The notes: generated by a model from the sequence alone, not told the origin. A stretch of DNA of 64,000 bases from Marivita sp965656765 (GCF_965656765.1 NZ_CBFHLV010000001.1:1-64000); one strand, 5' to 3'; counted from the stretch's first letter, positions 43,723-53,413 are shown. Numbers and translations: made by a program.

Positions 43723-44501
43723 GGTGTCGGTCCAACAGGTAAAAAGCCATATCGGCCGAGGACATCCTGAGCCACATCAGTGGCGAGCCATTCAACGAAC
43801 ATGGCCGCCGCCTCGGTCCTTTCACTTTTGGCCACAACGGCAGCGGGATAGCGGATCGTTGGGTGGCTTTTTTCGGGGAATACACCAGCAATGACGACAC
43901 GTGGGTCTGCCAAGGCATCGGTGGCATAGACGATCCCAAACGGCGCCTCGCCCAAGGCAACCAAAGCCAATGCGGAACGCACGTTGTCGGTCGGGGCGAG
44001 CCGCGTTTGCAACTGGTCCCACAGTCCGAGATCGATCAGCGCAGTCTTGGCGTATATTCCGGCAGGGACCGCTTCGGGCAACGCGATCGCGAGCCGTCCC
44101 GTCGAACCTAGCCCAGACAAGAGATCGCTTTGTGTCGTTAGTTCACCTTCGGACGCAACGCTTGGATCATGCGCCACTAGCACAAGCCGGTTTGATGCGA
44201 TATCGAAGCGGCTTTCGGGCGCAAGCCGGTCACGATCCGCGAGCCAATCCATCCATAGCGCGTTCGCCGAAACATAGACATGTGCGGGCGCACCGGCATC
44301 AATTTGTCGGGCAAGCGTTGAACTGCCAGCCAACACAAGCGTCACATTCTGCCCTGTTGTGGCTTCCCAGTCAGCCGCCAATTCGGCCATGGCGTCGCCT
44401 AAGGACGCGGCCGCGAAGACGGTTAAGTCGGCAGCTTTGGCAGGACAAGCCATGCACATCATAACCAGCGCGGCACGCAGTTTCTGGATCACGAAGGGCA
44501 A
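43719..44501 (-). CDS. modA: molybdate-binding periplasmic protein
   Basis: The 260-residue protein has a signal peptide ending near residue 23 (ACPAKA) and the ModA start DLTVFAAASLGDAM, with LAGSSTLARQIDAGAP following. Those segments carry the oxyanion-binding serines. It is the first gene of modABC; I see no ModE site or Mo-riboswitch in the upstream gap. Confidence 0.94.
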   Translation of the reverse strand: MPFVIQKLRAALVMMCMACPAKAADLTVFAAASLGDAMAELAADWEATTGQNVTLVLAGSSTLARQIDAGAPAHVYVSANALWMDWLADRDRLAPESRFDIASNRLVLVAHDPSVASEGELTTQSDLLSGLGSTGRLAIALPEAVPAGIYAKTALIDLGLWDQLQTRLAPTDNVRSALALVALGEAPFGIVYATDALADPRVVIAGVFPEKSHPTIRYPAAVVAKSERTEAAAMFVEWLATDVAQDVLGRYGFLPVGPTP

Positions 44502-44592
44502 GTCCTTGTCGTCTGGGCAAATCTTGGGTCAACAGATCAACTGCACCGATCCAAGACAAGGGCTTGCGCACAAGATACGACGAATCTCTTGA

Positions 44593-44607
44593 GAACAAAA
44601 TAAGAAC
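44593..44607 (+). promoter_or_regulatory. LexA (SOS) box of alphaproteobacterial type
   Basis: GAAC-N7-GAAC matches the alphaproteobacterial LexA consensus exactly, 15 bases before the imuA start. It should repress imuA until DNA damage. The divergent modA gene starts about 90 bases away and may be unaffected. Confidence 0.85.
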
Positions 44608-44622
44608 ATATATGATTTCCTC

Positions 44623-45228
44623 ATGCACAGCGCCGCCGCCCTCTTGTCACGACGTCCACTCCGTCCCGCGCCGCTAATAACGCTTGGGGATCCTGAAATC
44701 GCGTTGCGTCTTGGCCGTGTGCATGAACTGTGCGGACAGGCACGTCATACGCTAGCTTTTGCAATCGCAGCTCAGACGGGGGGACCTGTTGTCTGGATCG
44801 CGCAAAACAGTACGTCCGAAATTATCTGCGCGGACACCATCGCAGAGCAGATCAACCCCGGTCATATTCTGTTCGTGGCCCCCGAAAAGCGAGACATGTT
44901 GCTGTGGGCGATGGAAGAAACGCTACGTGACGGTCATGCCCCTGTGGTGATTGCTGATCTGACATCGCCACCCGCGATGGTCCCGATTCGCCGGCTACAT
45001 CTGGCTGCCGAGGCTGGATGTGGCGTAGGCATCTGCCGCCCCTTGGCCCTGCTTTTGACACCGGGTCAGGGGGGCGCGCCGGGGATTGAAACCCGCTGGT
45101 CGCTTGAACCTGCCCATCACACAGGCAGAGGCCACTGGGCGCTGAGCCGACTGCGCGCCCGCATGGCGCCCCCGCGGGATTGGCTGATGACGCGCACGTA
45201 TAGCGGCCTTGTGCCAAGCACACCCTGA
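44623..45228 (+). CDS. imuA: ImuA-like SOS mutagenesis protein, orphan
   Basis: The 201-residue protein resembles ImuA of Rhodobacterales, a RecA/SulA-related factor for damage-induced mutagenesis. Typical segments are RLGRVHELCGQARHTLA (about 30-46), GGPVVWIA and a late RRLHLAAEAG with LLLTPGQGGAPGIE. There is no Walker A motif. It sits directly behind a LexA box. The usual downstream partners imuB and dnaE2 are absent: an MFS transporter follows instead. They may lie elsewhere, or the gene may be a leftover. Confidence 0.78.
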   Translation: MHSAAALLSRRPLRPAPLITLGDPEIALRLGRVHELCGQARHTLAFAIAAQTGGPVVWIAQNSTSEIICADTIAEQINPGHILFVAPEKRDMLLWAMEETLRDGHAPVVIADLTSPPAMVPIRRLHLAAEAGCGVGICRPLALLLTPGQGGAPGIETRWSLEPAHHTGRGHWALSRLRARMAPPRDWLMTRTYSGLVPSTP

Positions 45229-45241
45229 TACGGCAGGCCAA

Positions 45242-45263
45242 GAAATTTCGTACGAAATTTCTA
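45242..45263. promoter_or_regulatory. 22-bp perfect palindrome before the MFS gene
   Basis: AGAAATTTCGT and its exact reverse complement abut with no spacer, 88 bases upstream of the MFS start and 13 bases after the imuA stop. Without a loop or following T-run it suits a dimeric-regulator operator better than a terminator. The regulator is unknown. Confidence 0.55.
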
Positions 45264-45351
45264 AGCCTCTCCATAAAATTCTGGGAAAAACCTTAACAAT
45301 AGCCAAAGAAACGACACGCGGCGTCGAATAAATGCACTCAGGTCTCTAGGG

Positions 45352-46590
45352 ATGCGGTATCGCTGGGACATGCGACTGCCCCTGTCCTTTGCCGCCCTCT
45401 TTTTGTCTGTTGTGCTCCTACAACTCTCCTCCGGCGGCGTCGGCCCGCTAGACGCCATTTCAGGCATCACGCTGGGTTTTTCGACATCCGAAATCGGCTT
45501 GCTGGGGTCGGCGCATTTCGTGGGTTTCTTTATCGGCTGCTGGTGGGCCCCGCGCCTTATGGGCACAGTTGGGCACGCACGTGCGTTTTCCGCCTTCACC
45601 GTATTGGGTGCGATTGGGCTAATCGGCCACATGATGCTGCCCGACCCCAAAGCATGGACGGTGATGCGGATTGCTACAGGCGTTTGCGTCGCGGGTTGTT
45701 ACACGGTGATCGAAGCGTGGTTACAGGCCGAGGTCACCAACGCAACACGCGGCCGTGCGATGGGAGTGTACCGAATTGCCGACATGGGAGCGTCGCTGGT
45801 CGCGCAACTTTTGATCGGTGTGCTAACCCCGGCGGCTTATGTCAGCTACAACCTGCTCGCCATCCTGTGCTGTGCGGCCCTTCTTCCAATGGCGCTAACC
45901 CGACGTCCCCAGCCGGAAACGCCGGACGCACCGCGCCTGCGCCCAATGCTCGCCGTCACACGGTCGCCACTCGCCGCCGCAGGTGTCGTCGTCGCTGCCC
46001 TGTCTTCTGCGTCATTCCGAATGGTTGGACCGGTCTATGGCCAGGGCGTTGGCCTCGCCCTCGATCAGATTGCGCTCTTCATGGCAGCTTTCGTCGCAGG
46101 CGGAGCGCTGGCACAATACCCGGTGGGTTGGCTCGCTGACAAATATGACCGGCGCTGGGTTTTGATCTGGCTGTCAGTGGCGGCCATCCTGTCTTGCGTG
46201 ATGACAGCAAGCCTGACCGGTTTGCCCACATCAGGCGTCTTCATCACGGCAATGATCTTTGGATTGACCACATTTCCGATCTATTCGGTCGCAGCCGCCC
46301 ACGCGCATGATTTTGCAACCTCTAACGAACGGGTCGAACTATCAGCAGCGCTGATGTTTTGGTACGCAACCGGTGCCATCGCCGCGCCATTTCTGGCTTC
46401 TGTTCTGATGGGGCGCTTTGGCCCGCCAGCACTTTTTGCAATGATCGCGGTCGGACATGCCGGACTGGTGATCTTTGGCCTGATCCGCATGCGCGCCCGC
46501 CCAAGTCAACCCAAGACACCGTATGTCTATGCCCCGCGCACGTCTTTCCTGATTGGCCGCCTGATGCGATCCAGTCGGGAAAAAGACTGA
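45352..46590 (+). CDS. MFS transporter (YcaD-like)
   Basis: The 412-residue protein has twelve hydrophobic segments and the YcaD-like features GFFIGCWWAPRLMGTVGHARAF near residue 52 and GWLADKYDRRWVL near residue 260. It probably exports or imports small organic compounds; substrate not known. The start is at an ATG with no strong ribosome site, and an internal ATG at codon 7 is an alternative. Confidence 0.88.
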   Translation: MRYRWDMRLPLSFAALFLSVVLLQLSSGGVGPLDAISGITLGFSTSEIGLLGSAHFVGFFIGCWWAPRLMGTVGHARAFSAFTVLGAIGLIGHMMLPDPKAWTVMRIATGVCVAGCYTVIEAWLQAEVTNATRGRAMGVYRIADMGASLVAQLLIGVLTPAAYVSYNLLAILCCAALLPMALTRRPQPETPDAPRLRPMLAVTRSPLAAAGVVVAALSSASFRMVGPVYGQGVGLALDQIALFMAAFVAGGALAQYPVGWLADKYDRRWVLIWLSVAAILSCVMTASLTGLPTSGVFITAMIFGLTTFPIYSVAAAHAHDFATSNERVELSAALMFWYATGAIAAPFLASVLMGRFGPPALFAMIAVGHAGLVIFGLIRMRARPSQPKTPYVYAPRTSFLIGRLMRSSREKD

Positions 46591-46661
46591 TCCTCTGGCA
46601 CTTGTGTCTGTGATCCGGTAAAGCGGCGCAAACCTCAGACAAACACGCGGGCGCACACCAC

Positions 46662-48380
46662 ATGGCACGGCATCTGATCACGTCGGCAATCCCCTATATC
46701 AATGGGATCAAACACCTTGGAAACCTTGTGGGCAGCCAATTGCCCGCCGACCTCTATGCCCGCTATCTGCGCGCACGCGGACACGAGGTGATGTTCCTCT
46801 GCGCCACTGACGAACACGGCACGCCAGCTGAACTGGCTGCTGCCAAGGCTGGCAAGCCGGTCGCTGAATACTGTGCCGAAATGTGGGCTATTCAGGCTGA
46901 AATCGCGAAAGGGTTTCGCTTGTCATTCGACCATTTTGGCAGGTCGTCGAGCAAGCAGAACCACCGGTTGACGCAGCACTTCGCTGGCCGCCTTGCCGAT
47001 GCAGGGCTCATCCGGGAGGTGAGCGAAAAACAGGTTTATTCCAACGCTGACAAACGCTACCTGCCCGATCGCTATATCGAAGGCACCTGTCCCAACTGCG
47101 GCTACGACAAGGCGCGTGGCGACCAGTGTGAAAATTGTACCAAACAGCTGGACCCCACTGATCTGATTGAGCCACGCTCGGCGATCTCTGGGTCGACGGA
47201 CCTTGAAGTCCGCGAAACCAAGCACCTGTACCTGCGCCAATCCGACATGCGCGGCAAGCTGCAGGAGTGGATCGACAGCAAGACCGATTGGCCCGTGCTG
47301 ACGACTTCCATCGCTAAGAAGTGGCTGAATGATGGTGACGGCCTCCAGGATCGGGGCATTACGCGCGATCTGGACTGGGGTATACCGGTCAAGAAGGGCC
47401 AAGAGGACTGGCCTGGGATGGAAGGTAAGGTTTTCTACGTCTGGTTCGACGCACCCATCGAATACATCGCCTGCGCCGGCGAATGGGCCGAGGCGCACAG
47501 CAAAACCGATGCGGATTGGGAGCGCTGGTGGCGCACCGACAAGGGCGCGGACGACGTGCGCTACACTCAGTTCATGGGCAAGGACAATGTACCTTTCCAT
47601 ACGCTTAGCTTCCCAACGACCATCCTCGGGTCCGGCGAGCCATGGAAGCTGGTCGATTACATCAAATCATTCAACTATTTGAATTACGATGGCGGCCAGT
47701 TCAGCACGTCACAAGGGCGCGGCGTCTTCATGGATCAGGCGCTTGAAATCCTTCCCGCCGACTATTGGCGTTGGTGGCTTCTGAGCCATGCACCCGAAAG
47801 CTCAGACAGTGAATTCACATGGGAGAATTTCCAAGGTTCGGTCAACAAAGACCTTGCCGATGTGCTGGGCAATTTCGCGAGTCGCGTGACCAAGTTCTGT
47901 CGCTCCAAATTCAGCGAAGCGGTGCCATCAAACGGCAACCCCGGTGATCGCGAAGACAAGCTGATTGCTGACTTGGAAAAGGGCTTGCGCGAATACGAAG
48001 CACATATGGACGCTATTGAAGTCCGAAAATCCGCAGCAGCCTTGCGCGGCCTTTGGGCACTGGGCAACGAATACCTGCAAGACGTGGCACCGTGGACAAC
48101 CTTTAAGGAAGACCCGGACGCTGCTGCGATGCAGATCCGCATTGCCTTAAACCTGATCCGATTCTACGCGGTCATCTCAAGCCCGTTCATTCCAGACGCC
48201 TCGGCACAGCTCTTGACCGCGATGAACGCCGAAGACGCCACATGGCCAAAGGATGTCGCCACGGCGATTACAGCGATGCCGGTTGGTCATAGCTTTGCCG
48301 TGCCCGAGGTGACGTTTCGCAAGATCAGCGATGATGAACGTGCAGGCTGGCAAGAACATTTTGCCGGGGTTCGCACCTGA
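46662..48380 (+). CDS. metG: methionyl-tRNA synthetase
   Basis: The 572-residue class I synthetase has the HIGH-equivalent HLGN near residue 19, a zinc-binding CPNC...CENC pair near residues 145-163 and a FSTSQ segment where KMSKS is found in many MetRS. It charges initiator and elongator tRNA-Met. No C-terminal tRNA-binding extension is present. The gene stands alone after the MFS gene. Confidence 0.93.
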   Translation: MARHLITSAIPYINGIKHLGNLVGSQLPADLYARYLRARGHEVMFLCATDEHGTPAELAAAKAGKPVAEYCAEMWAIQAEIAKGFRLSFDHFGRSSSKQNHRLTQHFAGRLADAGLIREVSEKQVYSNADKRYLPDRYIEGTCPNCGYDKARGDQCENCTKQLDPTDLIEPRSAISGSTDLEVRETKHLYLRQSDMRGKLQEWIDSKTDWPVLTTSIAKKWLNDGDGLQDRGITRDLDWGIPVKKGQEDWPGMEGKVFYVWFDAPIEYIACAGEWAEAHSKTDADWERWWRTDKGADDVRYTQFMGKDNVPFHTLSFPTTILGSGEPWKLVDYIKSFNYLNYDGGQFSTSQGRGVFMDQALEILPADYWRWWLLSHAPESSDSEFTWENFQGSVNKDLADVLGNFASRVTKFCRSKFSEAVPSNGNPGDREDKLIADLEKGLREYEAHMDAIEVRKSAAALRGLWALGNEYLQDVAPWTTFKEDPDAAAMQIRIALNLIRFYAVISSPFIPDASAQLLTAMNAEDATWPKDVATAITAMPVGHSFAVPEVTFRKISDDERAGWQEHFAGVRT

Positions 48381-48596
48381 CGCCTGCCAAAAACGGTCGC
48401 GCGCAATCGGAGCCAAAACCGGCGGCGCGCCCATTTACGATGGCTGCGCACACGCGCCATGATGAGGTCTCGTTCAGTTACTGGATGCGAAGCGCGGCAG
48501 GCATAGCTGTTGTAAAGGCCCATTGGTATCACTCCTGAAAGGGTGACATTGATTTAGGCCACAAAAGCTTGCTCGTGACGCCATGATCTGCGCAAC

Positions 48597-49418
48597 ATGA
48601 GTTTCATGAATGAAACCCAACCTTCATTAGATGACCTTGTCCTTTTTGCATCTGTAGCTCAGGCTGGATCACTTAGCGCCGCGAGCCGCTCAACCGGCAT
48701 TCCGCTGCCCACATTGTCCCGCCGCATGGCCGCGCTGGAACGCAGCTTGGGGCGCACGCTGTTTCAACGCGGACCGAAAGGCTATGCGCTAACTGCAGAT
48801 GGGCGGACCCTGTCGGCGGAATTGACCGGTCTGTCCGACACACGTCGCAAACTTGAGCGGTGGCTTGCAGCCGGTGACGACAGCACACCGGTTCGGATCA
48901 CGGCCGGGTTTTGGACCTCCCGCCAAATCGCCCGCGCTTTGCCGCCCGATCCTGACCGCGCCTGGCAACCAAGGTTTGTCCCCGCGAATGCCATGCTCGA
49001 CGTGGCCCGCCGCGAGGCCGATATCGGGATACGCAATGCACCGCCAGATCATGCATGGCTGGCACGACAGCAGCTCGCGCCTATTCAATTTGCGATTTAC
49101 GGAATTCCTGGAATACGCGGCTTTGTGGCGTCCCTACCTGATGTGCCGTCGCAGCGCTGGCTGCATGCAAATTACGGTGACGCCATCAAGGCGTCAGCTA
49201 GCGACCCCAGGCTATGCCTTGATCTGGCCGAAGCTGGGCATGGACAGATTGTTTTACCGACATTCGTTGGAGACGGCTTGAACACTTTAGCACGTCAATC
49301 AGAGGCTATTGCCGACCTGCAGCACGATTCTTGGCTGGTTGTACATCAGGACGCACGACACGATCCGCCAATCCGTGCCGCGATCGACCAAATCGTTTCC
49401 ATTCTAATGACAGAATGA
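48597..49418 (+). CDS. LysR-family transcription regulator
   Basis: The 273-residue protein has a LysR helix-turn-helix (about 12-70, LSAASRSTGIPLPTLSRRMA) and a substrate-binding domain through residue 270. A second ATG three codons on is an alternative start. It lies before a hairpin and the convergent FKBP gene; its target cannot be told from here. The 216 bases between metG and this gene hold no gene I can support. Confidence 0.9.
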   Translation: MSFMNETQPSLDDLVLFASVAQAGSLSAASRSTGIPLPTLSRRMAALERSLGRTLFQRGPKGYALTADGRTLSAELTGLSDTRRKLERWLAAGDDSTPVRITAGFWTSRQIARALPPDPDRAWQPRFVPANAMLDVARREADIGIRNAPPDHAWLARQQLAPIQFAIYGIPGIRGFVASLPDVPSQRWLHANYGDAIKASASDPRLCLDLAEAGHGQIVLPTFVGDGLNTLARQSEAIADLQHDSWLVVHQDARHDPPIRAAIDQIVSILMTE

Positions 49419-49439
49419 CCGCGATCATCTGCGCATGTA

Positions 49440-49468
49440 GGGCCAAGCTGCGCGTCGCAGCTTAGCCC
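49440..49468. terminator. bidirectional terminator hairpin between LysR and FKBP genes
   Basis: GGGCCAAGCTGCG pairs with CGCAGCTTAGCCC with one C-A mismatch and a 3-base loop, midway between two convergent genes. No U-tract follows, so termination strength is uncertain. Confidence 0.6.
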
Positions 49469-49478
49469 AAAGCCCGAA

Positions 49479-49913
49479 TCAGGCTGCTTTGATATCGACC
49501 AATTCGACGTCGAAGGTCAGGTCTTGACCGGCCAGCGGATGGTTTGCATCCAGCGTGACTTCGGTCTCGTTGACCTCGGCGACCATCACCGGAACAACTT
49601 GTCCGGTCGGTGTCTGCATCTGAAGCTGTGTGCCCGGCTCGAGCGGGATATCAGCAGGAATATCTGCGCGGGGCACGGCTTGTTGTGCATTCGGGTCGCG
49701 CTGTCCATAGGCCTGATCGGCAGGCACATCGACCTTTTTTGTATCGCCAACGGCCATACCGGGGATCGCCTGATCGAGGCCGGGAATGATCTGCCCCGCG
49801 CCAACGGTGAACTCCAACGGGTCACGTCCGGCAGAGCTGTCGAATGTCGAACCGTCAGTCAATGTGCCGGTGTAGTGAATGGAAACGGTATCGCCCGTTT
49901 TTACCTGAGTCAT
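49479..49913 (-). CDS. FKBP-type peptidyl-prolyl isomerase (SlyD-like)
   Basis: The 144-residue protein has the FKBP core (DTVSIHYTGTLTDGSTFDSS near 9-28, then GAGQIIPGLDQAIPGM) with the SlyD-type insert domain around 75-120. It lacks a His-rich metal tail. It speeds prolyl isomerisation and may act as a chaperone in the cytoplasm. I chose the ATG at 49913; the longer frame upstream has no family match. Confidence 0.93.
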   Translation of the reverse strand: MTQVKTGDTVSIHYTGTLTDGSTFDSSAGRDPLEFTVGAGQIIPGLDQAIPGMAVGDTKKVDVPADQAYGQRDPNAQQAVPRADIPADIPLEPGTQLQMQTPTGQVVPVMVAEVNETEVTLDANHPLAGQDLTFDVELVDIKAA

Positions 49914-50083
49914 GAATGCTCCGTATATGGGGGGATGAGTGTGGGAGGCCGCATCTCTGGCGGGTGCTCCATCGCGTGTGCCAAGTTTATCAAGGGATGC
50001 CCAAAGACACAAATCAACCCTCAAGCGACATTTGATCTTGGCATGGCGGCATAGGGCCAGTCAGCAGCAGAGCGCACGCTGAG

Positions 50084-50542
50084 TCAGACAGGAAGAGCCG
50101 TGGTCTTGAAGACCGTCCGGAGGGCAAATGAACTCTGCATCTGCGCAACCCCGGGCAGCCGCGTCAGATATTGTCGGTGGATGCGGGCAAAATCCTCGGT
50201 ATCCTCGGCCACCACCTTGAGGATGTAATCTGCCGTCCCCGCCATCAGGTGACATTCAAGAACGTCCGGAACCCGAGACACTGCTTTTTCGAACGCCTCA
50301 AGTAGGTCATCGGCCTGGCTGCTGAGCTTGATCTCAACAAAAACAGTGGTCGGCATCCCTAGCTTGCGCGCATTCAAAAGTGCGACGTAATCCCGAATAA
50401 AGCCATCCGCCTCTAACCGCTGTACCCTGCGGTGACAGGCCGACGCTGACAGGTTTACGGCCTCGGCCAGTTCAGCGTTAGAGATACGCCCTTTACGCTG
50501 CAACACACGTAGAATCCGGCGATCCGTATCATCCAAAGCCAT
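50084..50542 (-). CDS. Lrp/AsnC-family regulator, likely of ald
   Basis: The 152-residue protein has an AsnC-type helix-turn-helix (about 1-58, ISNAELAEAVNLSASACHRRV) and a RAM ligand domain with the DYILKVVAED segment. I chose the ATG at 50542 (MALDDTDRRIL) as the family N-terminus; eight residues more are possible. It is divergent from alanine dehydrogenase, the classic arrangement for AldR. A short CGAAG/CTTCG dyad lies at 50578-50590 in the gap. Confidence 0.92.
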   Translation of the reverse strand: MALDDTDRRILRVLQRKGRISNAELAEAVNLSASACHRRVQRLEADGFIRDYVALLNARKLGMPTTVFVEIKLSSQADDLLEAFEKAVSRVPDVLECHLMAGTADYILKVVAEDTEDFARIHRQYLTRLPGVAQMQSSFALRTVFKTTALPV

Positions 50543-50679
50543 GACGCTCACTTTCTTCCGAAACATACCCTTTTATTCGAAGGGTCTTCGCAAGATGCCC
50601 ATATAGCTGCCAAAGATCCACACACAATTGCACGAAATTGGGCACATCTTACGAACAGTCAGAATCGGAGGAGACAGTC

Positions 50680-51801
50680 ATGAAGATCGGTTGCCCTAAA
50701 GAAATCAAACCACAGGAATTTCGCGTCGGCGTCACGCCCAGTGCTGCGCAAGAAGCCGTTGCTCATGGTCACACCGTTCTGGTGCAGAAGGGTGCTGGTA
50801 TCGGCGCTGGCTTTGAGGATGCGGATTATTCAGCCGCCGGTGCGCAAATCATCGACACTGCAGAAGAGGTGTTCGCGACGGCCGACATGATCGTCAAGGT
50901 TAAGGAACCGCAGGCGGTAGAACGCAAGATGCTACGTGAAGGCCAGCTGCTATTCACGTATCTGCACCTCGCGCCAGATCCGGAACAGACCAAAGACCTG
51001 CTTGCGTCGGGCTGCACCGCCATCGCCTATGAAACCGTGACAGATCGCAGCGGCGGCCTTCCGCTACTTGCCCCGATGTCCGAGGTGGCAGGCAAGCTCG
51101 CGCCTCAAATGGGTGCGTGGACACTGCAAAAAGCCAATGGCGGCCGCGGCGTTCTGATGGGCGGCGTACCCGGCGTCGGGCCTGCGCAAGTCGTCGTGAT
51201 CGGCGGCGGCGTCGTCGGCACGCACGCGGCCCGTGTGGCCGCTGGCATGGGTGCAGATGTGACCGTGCTCGACCGCTCGCTACCCCGCATGCGCTATCTG
51301 GATGATGTCTTTGGTGGCACCTTCCACACACGCTATGCCAGCAAGGCCAATATTGCCGAAATGATTACACAAGCAGATATGGTTGTCGGCGCCGTTCTGA
51401 TCCCCGGTGCCGCTGCACCAAAGCTGGTCAGTCGGGCTGATCTTGCGACTATGAAGCCGGGTTCGGTGCTAGTGGACGTGGCAATTGACCAGGGTGGATG
51501 TTTTGAAACCTCGAAAGCCACCACACATGAACATCCGATCTACGACGTAGACGGCATCCAGCACTATTGCGTCGCGAACATGCCGGGCGCCGTGGCACGC
51601 ACCTCGACCATCGCTTTGGGCAACGCCACAATGCCCTTCATGCTGGCCTTGGCTGACAAAGGCTGGCAGCAAGCTTGCGCGGATGATCCGCACTTGATGG
51701 CCGGGTTAAATGTGCACGCGGGCAAATTGACCTATGACGCGGTCGGGCAGGCGCTCGGCATGGCGGTGACCACACCGCAAATGCTGCTCAAGGCGGCGTA
51801 A
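50680..51801 (+). CDS. ald: alanine dehydrogenase
   Basis: The 373-residue protein begins MKIGCPKEIKPQEFRVG and has the NAD-binding glycine-rich VVIGGGVVGTHAARVA. It interconverts L-alanine and pyruvate with NAD and ammonia. I chose the ATG at 50680, with GGAGGAG 8 bases upstream; an upstream ATG lies before the ribosome site. Divergent Lrp-type gene probably activates it in response to alanine. Confidence 0.95.
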   Translation: MKIGCPKEIKPQEFRVGVTPSAAQEAVAHGHTVLVQKGAGIGAGFEDADYSAAGAQIIDTAEEVFATADMIVKVKEPQAVERKMLREGQLLFTYLHLAPDPEQTKDLLASGCTAIAYETVTDRSGGLPLLAPMSEVAGKLAPQMGAWTLQKANGGRGVLMGGVPGVGPAQVVVIGGGVVGTHAARVAAGMGADVTVLDRSLPRMRYLDDVFGGTFHTRYASKANIAEMITQADMVVGAVLIPGAAAPKLVSRADLATMKPGSVLVDVAIDQGGCFETSKATTHEHPIYDVDGIQHYCVANMPGAVARTSTIALGNATMPFMLALADKGWQQACADDPHLMAGLNVHAGKLTYDAVGQALGMAVTTPQMLLKAA

Positions 51802-51810
51802 TACAAATAT

Positions 51811-51838
51811 CCAGCGCCTCTCCGGCGGGGGGCGCTGG
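51811..51838 (+). terminator. terminator hairpin after ald
   Basis: CCAGCGCC pairs perfectly with GGCGCTGG around a 12-base loop, ten bases after the ald stop. The U-tract is weak. It separates ald from the convergent spermidine-synthase-like gene. Confidence 0.6.
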
Positions 51839-51859
51839 CATGAGCTTGGTCGGGTCGCG

Positions 51860-53344
51860 TCAATCGCGCGGCCCGACCAAGCGATCAATTGGCGCATAAT
51901 CGTCAGTTAGGTAAACACCTGCCGCAGCGATCTGATCGACAAAGCCTGCCCCAAGCACTGCGAATGTCGTCCGTTCCGGCGCAGGCACGGTAAAGCTGTT
52001 TCGACGCGTTTCCGCAGTTCCAGCCGCGATCACCATGACGACCCGTTCGCCCGGTTCAGGGCGGCGCGCTTCGGTCCAAACTTCGACCACGGGAAAGACC
52101 TCGCGCAAGGTCCGAACAAGGCTGCCAACTGCCTGCATCCGATCAGCGTAGTCGACTACGTTCATAAGGTAGCTGCCATCCGGCAACAGGCGGCTTTGCA
52201 CCAGATCAAAGAATTCGCGGGTCACCAAATGCTGAGGGACCGCGGTATCTGTAAAGGCATCGCCAATAATCACGTCATACCGAGTTTGATCCCCAAGCAG
52301 CGCCCGCCGAGCGTCTTGGTGCAGAATATGCGCTGTTTCTGGGTCAAACCAGAAATCGCGCGCGGCAAGAGCTGTCACAGCAGGATCAATCTCTGCCACG
52401 GTGGTCTTGGTGATCCCCCGTTCGGCAAAGGCCCGCGGCAGAGCATAATTCCCACCCCCAATCAGAAAGCTGGACGGATCAGCTGTTTGGGTTCGCAATT
52501 GTGTCAAAGCATCCAACATCGCGGTATGATCAGTGAACATCACCTCGGGCGCATCCTCTGCGGATATGCCATGAACAAGATGATCAATCACCATTGCCCG
52601 GGTCGGCCGCGATGTGTCAGCCGAAACATCCACTGACTGCAAACAGAAATAGCGGCTTTCAACAGTGCATGGCCCCGGCGATAGGCTTGTGGCAATCGCA
52701 AGCGCCGCCAGCCCCAAAAGCGTCACGCTCTGCATCGCTCGAAGTTGTTTCGCGAGCCAGAAACACAGCGTCGCACCCGCGATGTAGGCAAGTGTTACAA
52801 TGGCCAATGTCCAGACGCTGCCAAGCCACGAGATGAACACAAACCCGGCCAACAGCGTTCCTAGGATTGCGCCAATCGCGCCCGACGCGAACATCGCGCC
52901 CAATGCCTGCCCCTGTCGCGAAGGGCCAGCCAGCGACACTTGTGTCAGCAGCGGTGCCGGGATGCCAGCAAACAGGGACGGCAGGAAGAACGCGGCCAAA
53001 GTCAGACCGGTGATACCCCAAACCGGTTGCGGAAAAGCTGTCAAAACCGGACCTGCGGACACCCGCAAGGCCACCCCCGCCAGGGCTGTAGTTGCAGCCG
53101 CGGCAGCCAATGCCCACCCCGTTGCCGACATGGGGTTAATGCCCGGACGATCCGCCAGACGCCCGCCCCACCAATGCCCAGCTGAAAACCCGGCCAGCAC
53201 CACAGCGATCACGGATGTCCACGTATAAAGCGACATGCCGACATAGGGCGCAAGCATCCGCCCAGCGACAATCTCGACAACCATAGAGGCGGCAGAAACG
53301 GTGGCTTGAAGAGCAACAAGCAGCCAAAGTGGCGCTATGGGCAT
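51860..53344 (-). CDS. membrane protein with spermidine synthase-like domain
   Basis: The 494-residue protein has an N-terminal membrane part of about seven helices (residues 5-220) and a soluble spermidine-synthase-fold methyltransferase-like domain (about 240-480), with LIGGGNYALPRAF and VVEIDPAV-type TVAEIDPAVTALA and DVIIGDAF. Such fused proteins are common and mostly uncharacterised. The GGGNY replaces the more usual GGGDG, so classical polyamine synthesis is not assured. I chose the ATG at 53344. Confidence 0.85.
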   Translation of the reverse strand: MPIAPLWLLVALQATVSAASMVVEIVAGRMLAPYVGMSLYTWTSVIAVVLAGFSAGHWWGGRLADRPGINPMSATGWALAAAAATTALAGVALRVSAGPVLTAFPQPVWGITGLTLAAFFLPSLFAGIPAPLLTQVSLAGPSRQGQALGAMFASGAIGAILGTLLAGFVFISWLGSVWTLAIVTLAYIAGATLCFWLAKQLRAMQSVTLLGLAALAIATSLSPGPCTVESRYFCLQSVDVSADTSRPTRAMVIDHLVHGISAEDAPEVMFTDHTAMLDALTQLRTQTADPSSFLIGGGNYALPRAFAERGITKTTVAEIDPAVTALAARDFWFDPETAHILHQDARRALLGDQTRYDVIIGDAFTDTAVPQHLVTREFFDLVQSRLLPDGSYLMNVVDYADRMQAVGSLVRTLREVFPVVEVWTEARRPEPGERVVMVIAAGTAETRRNSFTVPAPERTTFAVLGAGFVDQIAAAGVYLTDDYAPIDRLVGPRD

Positions 53345-53413
53345 ATGTGCCTCGCAACGTGGTTGTTGCACCCATCTTGCGTGTGCAGGCCGCGAAGGCA
53401 AGAGACCTTAACG

